From: Bufo bufo
Lineage: Eukaryota > Chordata > Amphibia > Anura > Bufonidae
Assembly: GCF_905171765.1 (NCBI RefSeq)
Contig: NC_053392.1
Location: 345,647,495-345,711,494, forward strand
Direction of reading: 5' to 3'
Length of the DNA: 64,000 nt
Positions 1 to 9,116 of this stretch are shown in pieces. The notes under the pieces were generated by a model. It saw only the letters and a list, made by a program, of their open reading frames with translations, had not been told where the DNA came from and searched no databases. The first letter of the stretch is position 1; the number at the start of each line of letters is the position of its first letter. The position numbers and the translations under genes are program-made.

Positions 1-631
1 AAATGTGTGGGTTGGAGCATGGGTTGAACTATGGGTTGGACCAGTGAGGGATATCTTGAAGACCAGGAAGTTCAGTCCAGTTATTAGAACATAAGCTTTT
101 TGGTAATTGACTTGTGTTTCATGTGCACTGGTTATATTAACAGATTCAATTTTATATCTCATACGGTATATTTCACTTAAATACATATATTAGGCATTAA
201 AACGCATAAAATCCGAAAAAACGCATGTGCGGTTTCTGTGCGTTTTCAATGCGTTTTTTCTGGAATTTGGACTAAAATGGATAACATAGTAAAACTGGAT
301 ACTTTGCAAAAGTTAAAATATGAAATTAATACATTGTACACATGCAAAGTTCGGAATCGAGATGGGACTCATTCTAACAACATATATATACAACTGTCAT
401 AAACAATCCATATATTGTCATAGAAATATTTTGAGGAATATTGAACAAAGTGTCAGTGATTTTCAGCTTCAATAACTTTAATAATCCAGATATGTAGATA
501 TATATAAAAATATAGAAATATGGAAATATAGATGAAAAAGGGGGGCGCTGAGCTGACAGGAGAGAGAGATCTGGGTGCTGGGAAAAACAGCCTGACACAG
601 ATGTCTCTGTCCCACCTGGCCAACGCCCCAT
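1..631 (-). repeat. PLE family A, left pLTR / 3' region of copy 1 (partial)
   Basis: This is non-coding sequence downstream of the minus-strand coding region that ends at 632. The same sequence recurs at 4756-5345, at 12998-13530, and reversed at 15004-15650. That shows it is the terminal pseudo-LTR of the element, cut by the window edge. The hammerhead that sits about 50 bases further out in the other pLTRs would lie left of base 1. It contains an AT-rich tract near 480-540 and repeated GCGTTTT/AAAACGC motifs near 198-262. Confidence 0.85.
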
Positions 632-2884
632 TTATAAGAAGCCGAATAATTCCATGTCTGCATTCAAACCTTTTGGTAGTAGGGTATTGAACTCAAATAT
701 CCTCTTAGATTCCATCCTGGACATGTGGAGGATATGGTTGCCCCCTCTCCATGTATATTTGACTTTTTCTAACGCAATATATTTGAGGCTTGATGGATCA
801 CTACCATGATGATCTTTATAATGTTTAGATAGTGAATGCAGGTCATATCCCTTCTTAATATTTGCGACATGTTCTGACACTCTCTTTTTCAAAGTTCGCT
901 TAGTTCTGCCGATGTACTGTTTACGGCACGGACATTCAATTAAATAGATGACACTCGTTGAGTCACATGTCAATCCTTCCCTAATATCCATTGAGAATGA
1001 GTTTTGTGTCGACTGTGCATTTAAAGTTTTTTTAGGAAAATTCGTGATTTTACAGTTGGAACACCGTCCGCATCTGTAAAAACCACTAAAGGATAACCAG
1101 TTTTGTTTCTCTTGCGTAGTGAGATTCTTTTTTTTCACTGATGGAGCAACTTTAAGACCCAAATTAGGGACCCTAGTATACACAATTTGAGGTATAGTGT
1201 TTAGTAGTGGTCCAACTATTTTGTCTCCAAGCAGGTGATGCCAGTATTTCTTAATTATTCTCTCCATGCCTTTGTACTGTGCATGGAAAGGTAAGATTAT
1301 TCTCAATGTATCTTCTGTTATTTCTCTCTGCCTGGGGACAAAGACGTCTTCTCTCCTCATTGTTCTAACTTCCTCTTGTGATCCCTCCAAGAGGTGTGCA
1401 GGATATTGTTTTTCTAAAAATTGTTGTTTTAGTATCTCTGCTTCCATCTTAAATTGTGATTCTTGGGTACAGTTACGTTTTATCCTTCTAAACTGACTTT
1501 TTGGCACATTTGTCAACCATCTCGGCAAATGGCAGCTTGTGTATAATATGTAACTATTTTTAGTTACTGCTTTTTGATATGTGTTACATATAAGTTTATT
1601 ATCCCCTACTGTGACATTGAGATCTAGAAATTGTATATTTGTATCACTAGTAGTGGAAGTAAACTTCAGGTTCCAATTATTTTCATTTATTTCTTCCAAG
1701 AAGGACGATAGGGCTATTGCTGTATCCTGCTATATAAATATTACATCATCTATGTATCTTCGCCATAGTACCAGACCCGCCCCTAATATTGGTCTGATGG
1801 TAGTAGCTTCCCATTGGGCCATAAATAAATTAGCATAACTAGGGGCGAATCTGGTACCCATGGCAGTTCCTTTTCTTTGTACATAGAATTTCTCATTAAA
1901 TGAGAAATAGTTATGTGTCGATATGTATTCTACTCCCTCTATTGTATATAGGATCTGTTCTTCCTTCATAGTATTATGGGTGGTAAGTTGTTGGTATAGG
2001 GCCCCCAAACCCAGTTTGTGGTCAATTACTGTATAGAGTGAATTCACATCTAGGGTGCCTAGGATCCACCCATTCTTGAAGTCCATTTCCTCCAATGTTT
2101 TAATAATATCTGTGGTGTCTTTTATATAGGACGGTATATTTTTAACCGTAGGTTGTAATAGCCTGTCTATATAACCTGATAGATTGGAGGAGATGGAGTT
2201 GATCCCTGATATTATGGGTCTACCTGGAGGGTTTTTTGGGTCCTTATGGATTTTGGGAATGAAATAGGATATAGGTAATCTTTTTTCAGTATTGATAATG
2301 TACTTGGCCTCTTGTTCCAATAAGATCCCAGATTCAGTACCCTTTTTACAATATTGCACTAATAATCTAAAATATTCCTCCGTGGGGTCTCGTTTAAGTT
2401 TTATATATGTGGTTTCATCCTGTAATTGTCTCAAACACTCCTGGTTATAATCTTCTGTGTTTAAAACCACTATAGCGCCCCCTTTGTCCACTGGTCTAAT
2501 GGTTATATTATTAGCAGATTGCAATTGTTTAATAGCCTCAGTCTCTCTCTTGGTGAAGTTATTTTTTATATTGTATCCTTTCAATTTCCTCAAATCATTC
2601 TCTACACACTTTTTGAACGTTGCCATTTGGTGGCTGATCTCTTGTTTTGGATATTGTTTAGAACCTGTTTTCAGTCCTGTGTGTACATATTTTTTATTAT
2701 TAAAATCCCCATTTAATTCTTTTATTATGGGTTTTTTTCTAAAATATTTTTTCAAGCAGAGTTTTCGGATGAATTTTTCCACCCCTATATAAGTGGAAAA
2801 TTTATCTAGCTTGGTAGTTGGAGCGTATTTCAAGCCTTTGTTAAGCAAATTTATTTGTACCTCTGTAAGTTCAGTGTTGCTCAA
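632..2884 (-). pseudogene. PLE family A copy 1, reverse transcriptase plus GIY-YIG endonuclease (one amber stop)
   Basis: This is the main Penelope-like polyprotein: a reverse transcriptase followed by a GIY-YIG nuclease that would nick the genomic target and prime reverse transcription. Reading right to left it has the N-terminal LLNKGLKYAPT box, the GRPIISG motif, the LDVNSLYT motif, GTAMGTRFAPSYANLFM, and the catalytic RYIDD box. A CGRCSNCK zinc-finger-like linker follows, then a GIY-YIG core (VIYLIECPCRKQYIGRTKR) and the terminal RMESKRIFEFNTL, which holds the likely catalytic Glu. A TAG at 1730-1732 replaces the Trp codon present in copies 2 and 3, splitting an otherwise in-frame protein. 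No ATG is evident: the open frame starts at a Leu codon overlapping the end of ORF1, so translation may need frameshifting or the copy may be dead. Confidence 0.9.
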
Positions 2885-2889
2885 ATTGA

Positions 2890-3852
2890 CTATACTCGAT
2901 ATGGGTTCTGTTTCTCGTATCTGTTTCGTCTTACAGTGTCTCCCTCTTCTAATCTTCCTTCTCCCCTGTATGGTTGTGTCTTTCTGTGTGTCCTCAATTC
3001 GTAATCCTGTGCCGGATAGTGGGTCTGTGATGCGTAATGGTGATTGTGATTCCGTCTGTATAGTGTCTCTTTCATTGGTGTTTGTCGGTGTCTCAAATTG
3101 TAATGATGTGTCTGTCTGTGTTCCCTCTCTACTTTCCTTGTTGGTGTCCGAATTTTTTTCGATTTTGTTTTGTGGTGTGGGGGTGTGTAATCTAAAAAAA
3201 GAGGTGATGAAAGTGATTCATATCTATTGTTAGTGGGGACGTTATATGTGTTTGTGTGTCCCTTCTTATTAGTTTCCTGTTGTGTTTGTGACCGTGTACA
3301 TTGATTGTGATAATCGTTATTAGTGTCTTCTATACTAATATTTTGGACATCATTCAGGTTGGAGTTTTTTAATTTTTTGGATTTTTTGTATATGATATCT
3401 TTCTCCAGGGCATCTAGATTTCTACATATTCTTTGTTGCCATCTATGTACTTGTTCATTATTGGGAAATAAATCTAGCACCTTCCTCAAATCAGTCAAAT
3501 GTTCTGAAATATCTGCTAGAATTTGTATACGTCTGCTGATAATCATATGAATCAGGCTAGTTGATTGTGTTTTGAGGAAGGTGTCCCATTCTTTTTTGAA
3601 AGTATCATTCATTAAATCTGAAGCTGGGGTTTTAGTTAGTGTTAACCCTTTGGGGATAAGACCACTTTGTACATATTGATTATGTTCTCTTATTTCCCAC
3701 TTATTTCGCAATTGTTTCTGTATTAGTTTTTCTAAATTGCCGAATGTTTCATCAATGTTCCTTCCGGAATCATCATGATTCTCCACAGATGTATCGAAAT
3801 TATAATTGTCAATTGTCTTATATTTATTATCCATGTGTTGCCAAATATCCAT
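2890..3852 (-). CDS. PLE family A copy 1, ORF1 / N-terminal protein
   Basis: This 320-residue ATG-initiated frame lies immediately upstream of the reverse transcriptase frame and in a different phase. The first about 170 residues are charged and probably helical. The rest is low-complexity, rich in Lys, Arg, His, Asn and Thr, with clustered HHYNLRHRQ-like basic stretches that suggest nucleic-acid binding. I recognise no domain. PLEs usually extend upstream of the RT core as one ORF, so this is probably the N-terminal part of the element protein. The terminal TAG at 2890-2892 and the frame change are shared with copy 2, so they predate the split of the copies. Function as an RNA-binding moiety is inference only. 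Confidence 0.7.
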   Translation of the reverse strand: MDIWQHMDNKYKTIDNYNFDTSVENHDDSGRNIDETFGNLEKLIQKQLRNKWEIREHNQYVQSGLIPKGLTLTKTPASDLMNDTFKKEWDTFLKTQSTSLIHMIISRRIQILADISEHLTDLRKVLDLFPNNEQVHRWQQRICRNLDALEKDIIYKKSKKLKNSNLNDVQNISIEDTNNDYHNQCTRSQTQQETNKKGHTNTYNVPTNNRYESLSSPLFLDYTPPHHKTKSKKIRTPTRKVEREHRQTHHYNLRHRQTPMKETLYRRNHNHHYASQTHYPAQDYELRTHRKTQPYRGEGRLEEGDTVRRNRYEKQNPYRV

Positions 3853-5345
3853 GATGGATCAGTGGGAGCTCAACCAATCGGAGAAAAAGATAAAATTGGA
3901 AGAGAAATGGTGGCTCTCTCACTGTACCACTTCTGGAATGGTGCACTACCCCTCAGCACTCCCAATGCTGGTGTATAAGAATAAGTGTAAAGTTTGGATA
4001 GGGGGTCACTCAATATTAGGCAAACACACGATAATTAGGTATCCACATAAATTTTATAGGCTTAAAAATACATGCTACAATATTACAAATAAAACATCTC
4101 ATAAAAACAATTAAAAATACCGCTCAGAAATCAATGGCGCCAAAAACCTAAAATTCAATGGCGCTGAAAACCATGAGAGGGGCTATTTTTCAATAGCACC
4201 AGCACCTTTAAAAAAAGCTGTTTGGCCGTAGCTGTTATTAAATAGCTTCAAGTGTTATAATCCAGAGACAGTTATAGTTGTGCTTTCCACACTTATTAAA
4301 GAGTCATCAGTGTATCCACATTAGAGATAATACAGGATACTTTTCCGCTCCTGTAGTCCGCTTGTACACCGTGATTTTCAAGTGTAATGCTCTGTTGTGA
4401 GCTGCAAGGACCTGTGGATAGAGTCTGTATTGGAGCCCCGCGCTCCTGGATGTTCGTAGTAGCGGTGCCGCTTGGTATCACCGCTCTGACCTTCCAGGAC
4501 CTGTGTGGCGTCCCACGTGGTTTGCTGGGCGGTCAGGTGAGCTGTAGTTCCAGGCGGGGTTTTCAAAGTACTTTAGCGTAGAAGATTTATTTCATAGTCG
4601 CTTTAAATCCGAATGTGGATATATGGTTGTAGATGTCTCTTCTTAGTAATCCCTCACTGTCATCACCAAACGCGTTTCGGGGTAAAAAGACCCCTTCCTC
4701 AGTGGTTTGACAGTGGAGGTATAATGTCCTCTTTTATATAGTATCCCTAATTGACAAATGTGTGGGTTGGAGCATGGGTTGAACTATGGGTTGGACCATT
4801 GAGGGATATCTTGAAGACCAGGAAGTTCAGTCCAGTTATTAGAACATAAGCTTTTTGGTAATTGACTTGTGTTTCATGTGCACTGGTTATATTAACAGAT
4901 TCAATTTTATATCTCATACGGTATATTTCACTTAAATACATATATTAGGCATTAAAACGCATAAAATCCGAAAAAACGCATGTGCGGTTTCTGTGCGTTT
5001 TCAATGCGTTTTTTCTGGAATTTGGACTAAAATGGATCACATAGTAAAACTGGATACTTTGCAAAGGTTAAAATATGAAATTAATACATTGTACACATGC
5101 AAAGTTCGGAATCGAGATGGGACTCATTCTAACAACATATATATACAACTGTCATAAACAATCCATATATTGTCATAGAAATATTTTGAGGAATATTGAA
5201 CAAAGTGTCAGTGATTTTCAGCTTCAATAACTTTTAATAATCCAGATATGTAGATATATATAAAAATATAGAAATATGGAAATATAGATGAAAAAGGGGG
5301 GCGCTGAGCTGACAGGAGAGAGAGATCTGGGTTCTGGGAAAAACA
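3853..5345 (-). repeat. PLE family A pLTR shared by copies 1 and 2
   Basis: This complete pseudo-LTR lies 5' of the copy 1 ORFs (copy 1 reads leftwards). Its left part, 3853-4755, recurs at 12114-12997 and reversed at 15651-16490. Its right part, 4756-5345, is the 3' region of copy 2. One pLTR therefore serves as the upstream end of copy 1 and the downstream end of copy 2, the tandem arrangement known for PLEs. It carries a hammerhead ribozyme at 4655-4715. It is interrupted at 5346 by the nested family B element and resumes at 9063. Confidence 0.85.
4655..4715 (-). ncRNA. Hammerhead ribozyme, PLE family A (copy 1/2 pLTR)
   Basis: On the minus strand the core reads CUGAGGA, a 5-bp stem II (GGGGU with ACCCC, U-rich loop), then GAAACGCGUU. 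Stem III is only two pairs (A-U, C-G) with a two-base loop. Stem I has ACCA paired with UGGU, then a small internal loop, then seven pairs (CACUGUC with GACAGUG). Cleavage would fall between 4669 and 4668. PLEs are known to carry type I hammerheads with very short stem III, thought to act best as dimers. Confidence 0.88.
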
Positions 5346-5838
5346 ACATCCAGCAATTCAAAATAAGTGTCTATTGGGTTAAAGGTCAAATAATTGTGGT
5401 CCAGCTACAGCATAACCCTTACAAAAAATATAATATATATAAACTTTAATGTAACAATACAGCAACTTGTCCTTATGTGTCCAGGCACACACCAGGCCAC
5501 CCAAAAGATACTGCCAGGGAGTGGGGTAATAGACCCAAATACCGTGTACTAAAGCTTGGCCCTAAGCCCAGGGGCGGCCCCTGAAGGTGGAGCCCCCCTG
5601 CCCTCGAACCTGGCTAACAACTCTTATTAGGCCCTAGGGTGATGAGTGTAGGTAGTTATACAAAATGGTGGGCTGGTATGGGCATGGACAGAGAGGATCA
5701 AAAAAATGTTAAAAAAGCACAGTGTATACAGCCCTGATGATAAGGACTACCATCAGGTACACGGTGCATCCAACTACAGAATTACAAAAACACTTAAATA
5801 AGATGACTATAGATGCCACAGAGTTGAACTGTGGTAAA

Positions 5839-5878
5839 CCCCAACGCGTTTCCCCCACGGTGTGGGATCATCAGGGGG
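5839..5878 (-). ncRNA. Hammerhead ribozyme, PLE family B
   Basis: The minus strand reads CCCC, then CUGAUGA, a hairpin stem II (CCCAC with GUGGG, closed by a U-G wobble, loop ACC), then GAAACGCGUU and GGGG. All invariant hammerhead core positions are present. Stem I is the CCCC/GGGG pairing and stem III is the two-pair type seen in family A. Cleavage is predicted between 5843 and 5842. I found no clear distal stem I helix. Confidence 0.85.
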
Positions 5879-7536
5879 TAATAAGTAGAAATAGTAGAAA
5901 TAAACAAATAGGTTCAAACGGAATACAAGATCAACGGAAGGAGGCCCAGATATAGTTGGCGCATCCGTAACATAACCGTTCAGTATATAGTGTCAGTTAT
6001 GACATTCAGTAATGAGATTAAACTTTTTGGACCAGATGACAATCCTGGGAGGGATAAAGAGACATATACCAACAGTCCTGATGTATCACACGCGTATATC
6101 ATACGTAAGAGAGGTAGATATCTGTAAAGAAAAAGGAGGATATCCATATATAAATATGCGTAAGTATGCACCCCAACACCACATTAAAAGTGTGAGGGAC
6201 AACCACCGGCATAAGTTATATTGAGAGGAATCACTCACAATGTCTAGAGAGAATTCCGTATATTGATATAGTCACGATCAGTCTCATAGATAATGCAAAT
6301 GACTCCTTTGTAGATAATGAGGTATGCAAAGGCCAATCGTGTTAGTGATGTTCATAAGACGTAACACATGTATCAATCGCAAGGGTGAGATACAAACACA
6401 ATAGAATAGTCAGACCATAGAGAGTTATACTACACTCAACCCTCGTAAGATGATATAGATGAATTAAAGAAGTAAGCATACCTTCAGATATATGCTGGAT
6501 CACATACATCAATCACTTAGGATAAGTAAGCCTGTTAGATAAAGGTCCACTATATAACAGAAAAGCATGTGTTACAAGAACACCACTGCAGACAGCTCAT
6601 GTCTAGGGGTGATATGGTCAATTTACTTACTGTTGGTCATAGAGCCACAGACGTGCGTCCCCTCCCAGGGTCCAACTATAGGTCTCTCAGAATTGCCCCC
6701 TCTTATAGTGAACACCTAAGGTCCTCTGATTGTGCATACATGTGTCTGGGTGGAGGCCCAGACCACTCCTCCTCATTAGTCCGATCCGTGTGCCGTGTGG
6801 GGAGCATGTTAGCTCTATTAGAGTTAGCCTGCGTTCCACGGTGGAACGCACGCCACGCGACTTCTGGTACGAGCCCCCGGAAGTGGCGTCATCGGGACCT
6901 GCGCTCCAGCCTGGAGCGCACCTCCACAGCAGACTGATCGCATGGAAGGCGTCCAGATATGACGTCATCTCCTCGGGCCCCTGCGGGCAGCATGGAGCGC
7001 AAACAGCCGGATCAGACACATCACTGTGGGGAAGTGAGAATAGGGAAGTGAGAGCTCATAATAAGACAGTTATGCTACTCAATCGGACCAGCACAGGATA
7101 AGGGTAAAGGTGAATAATAAAGTCGCCGAAAGGAGGCGACAGTACCAACCAACCCTACACATCTTTATTTATACATGGACCATACAGGTATTATCATAAA
7201 GAGTAGGTGATCAGGGGGACATATGAAAAGGACAAAGGATTGTCGCATGGATCGATAGAGAATGATAGAGCAATATATAGTCGAGCCAGTGAAGCCATTT
7301 AGGATCACTGTTCAAAATAATTACAATTTCGGTGCTTCACGCACCCGGGCCAGTAAAGGGACACCAATAACGACCGAGCCCATCTGTTGCAGGGACTAGG
7401 TGAGGGGGTGAGAGAGGGGGGGGGGGGAAGGGGAGGGGGAGGGGGGAAAGGAAGAAGGGAAGGGGACAGGGGGAAGGAATGGAGAGAAGATAATGATAAA
7501 TCGGGAGCAGGCCAGGAGGCCAAGGAGCAAAGCAGG
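5879..7536 (-). repeat. PLE family B 3' region / pLTR, non-coding
   Basis: I see no convincing coding region here. It includes a GC-rich segment at about 6820-6990 with short palindromes around GTTCCACGGTGGAAC and GCGCTCCAGCCTGGAGCGC and a perfect TGACGTCA at 6960-6967, and a G/A-only tract at about 7399-7475. These may belong to an internal promoter of the element, which in PLEs lies in the pLTR. That role is inference. Confidence 0.6.
7399..7475 (+). repeat. G/A-only tract in PLE family B
   Basis: Runs of 4-13 G broken by A and very few other bases, for example GGGGGTGAGAGAGG and the long G run near 7417-7428. On the element's own (minus) strand it is a pyrimidine tract directly after the coding region. 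Confidence 0.85.
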
Positions 7537-9108
7537 TCACAAATAGCATGAAAAAGTCAATCTTTCATTTAAACCGCGGGGGGATTGGGACCGGAGTCTA
7601 TGGATCCATTCACTTTCCTTTTGTAGGATCCTCCTGTCCCAATCACCCCCACGTGGAGATGGATGTACCAATTCAAGTACAGTGAAGCGAAGGCACATAG
7701 GATCACCCCCATGGACCTCATTAACATGTGTAGCAATCGGGGTAACTTCCTTGTTTTTAACATCATTCACATGCTCAAGGATTCGTCTTCTGAATTCCCT
7801 AATGGTTTTCCCGACGTAGTCAAGGGGGCAAGTACATTGACACAGATAGACGAGACCCCTAGATTTGCAATTGATAAAATCACGTATCTGAAAGGTCTGA
7901 CCTAATACTGATCCCGTAATGGTTCTAGCTGTATTCAAGAACGCACAAGCCTTACAGTCACCACATCTATAGAGGCCCACTGGCCTACGATCAAGCCAGG
8001 TCCCCGCCTTAACGGGAGGCATAAAGTGGCTGGCCACCAGCCGGTCCCTGAGACTTCTGCCCCGTCGGTAGGAGACGGACGGACGTTCAGTCACGACCTC
8101 AGAGAGGTCGGGGTCCATTCTCAAAATGGGCCAATATTTGCTTAAGATTTTCTTGACATTCTGATTAGCCGTGTCAAAATTAGAGATGATTCTCGTCGGT
8201 TGGGGGCTATCTAATCTCCTTGTTTTAGGGATAAGAAGATCATTTCGTTCTCTAGTCTGTGCATGCTTAAAGGCTTCCCTGAGTATTGGTTGGGGATACC
8301 CCCTAGCTACAAATCTATCCCGGAGGACCCTCGCTTCTTTAAAGAAGGCCTCATCACTGGAGCAGTTCCTCCGCACCCGGAGGTATTGTCCTCTAGGGAT
8401 ACCGCGTTTGAGGGAGGTGGGGTGGTAACTGCTCCAGTGAAGGAGGGAGTTCGTAGCTGTGGTTTTCCTGTAGATATTCGTGGAAAGCCGATCCCCCACT
8501 ATGGTAACCTTAACGTCAAGAAATGTAATACTAGACGGATGTTTTTCAAAGGTGAAGTGGAGTCCGATCTCATTCATATTGAGGTCAGATATGAATCTTT
8601 TAAGCTCAATAGAGCCTCCTTTCCAGACGACGAACACGTCGTCTATATAGCGAGTCCAGAACTGTATGTTTCTGGACCACCAGACGTCGTGGTCAGGGAA
8701 GACAAGAGTATCCTCCCACCAGCCCAGGAAGAGGTTGGCGTAGGTGGGGGCACAAGGGCTGCCCATCGCCGTCCCCCTGAGCTGGTGGTAGAATTTGCAG
8801 TTGAATAAGAAAAAATTATGAGTCAGGGTATACTCAAGCAGCCTGATGATGTTATGTAGATCATATTGAATGCCCCTAGCACAAAGAAAATACTCAATGG
8901 CTTTGAGGCCATGCTGGTGTGGAATAGAGCTATAAAGCGACTCGACATCAATACTGCATAGAATGCAGTCAGGATCAAGAGTCAAAGCATCTATTTTGTT
9001 GAGGAAGTCCGTTGTGTCCCTCGTATATGCTGGGAGGGACACAACGAACTCCCTCAACACTGCTGGGAAAAACAGCCTGACACAGATGTCTCTGTCCCAC
9101 CTGGCCAA
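7537..9108 (-). CDS. PLE family B, C-terminal RT plus GIY-YIG endonuclease (chimeric N-terminus)
   Basis: This is an open frame of 523 residues. The first about 15 residues come from family A flanking sequence (9063-9108) read through the insertion junction, so the apparent start is not the element's own. From 9062 leftwards it encodes the RT LPAYTRDTTDFL segment, IDVESLYSSIPH, RGTAMGSPCAPTYANLF, the catalytic RYIDD box, the thumb region, a CGDCKAC zinc-finger-like linker, a GIY-YIG core (GLVYLCQCTCPLDYVGKT) and a terminal KESEWIHRL with the likely catalytic Glu. There is no internal stop or frameshift, unlike the neighbouring family A copies, which suggests more recent insertion. The fingers and N-terminal extension are missing, so it should be inactive. 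Confidence 0.9.
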   Translation of the reverse strand: MARWDRDICVRLFFPAVLREFVVSLPAYTRDTTDFLNKIDALTLDPDCILCSIDVESLYSSIPHQHGLKAIEYFLCARGIQYDLHNIIRLLEYTLTHNFFLFNCKFYHQLRGTAMGSPCAPTYANLFLGWWEDTLVFPDHDVWWSRNIQFWTRYIDDVFVVWKGGSIELKRFISDLNMNEIGLHFTFEKHPSSITFLDVKVTIVGDRLSTNIYRKTTATNSLLHWSSYHPTSLKRGIPRGQYLRVRRNCSSDEAFFKEARVLRDRFVARGYPQPILREAFKHAQTRERNDLLIPKTRRLDSPQPTRIISNFDTANQNVKKILSKYWPILRMDPDLSEVVTERPSVSYRRGRSLRDRLVASHFMPPVKAGTWLDRRPVGLYRCGDCKACAFLNTARTITGSVLGQTFQIRDFINCKSRGLVYLCQCTCPLDYVGKTIREFRRRILEHVNDVKNKEVTPIATHVNEVHGGDPMCLRFTVLELVHPSPRGGDWDRRILQKESEWIHRLRSQSPRGLNERLTFSCYL

Positions 9109-9116
9109 CTCCCCAT
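9063..9116 (-). repeat. PLE family A copy 2, resumed 3' region after nested insertion
   Basis: This short segment continues the copy 2 3' region that stops at 5345. It matches 581-631 of copy 1 and begins with the 12-base duplication CTGGGAAAAACA, marking the right edge of the family B insertion. Confidence 0.85.

Larger units (their letters stand above)
5346..9062 (-). mobile_element. PLE family B, 5'-truncated, nested in family A copy 2
   Basis: This is a second Penelope-like element, unlike family A in sequence. It is flanked by a 12-base direct repeat, CTGGGAAAAACA, at 5334-5345 and 9063-9074. In copy 1 this sequence occurs once, uninterrupted, at the same place. The inserted segment holds the C-terminal coding half (7537-9062), a long 3' region and a hammerhead (5839-5878). 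It lacks the N-terminal half of the RT, as expected of a truncated insertion. Confidence 0.88.

Noticed and set aside
6569..7101. Overlapping 110-123 codon frames on both strands at 6.57-7.1 kb
   Set aside because: They mirror each other over the GC-rich palindromic block of the PLE 3' region and have no recognisable domain.
8263..8808. 181-codon plus-strand frame
   Set aside because: Lies antisense within the PLE family B reverse transcriptase; shadow of the real frame.
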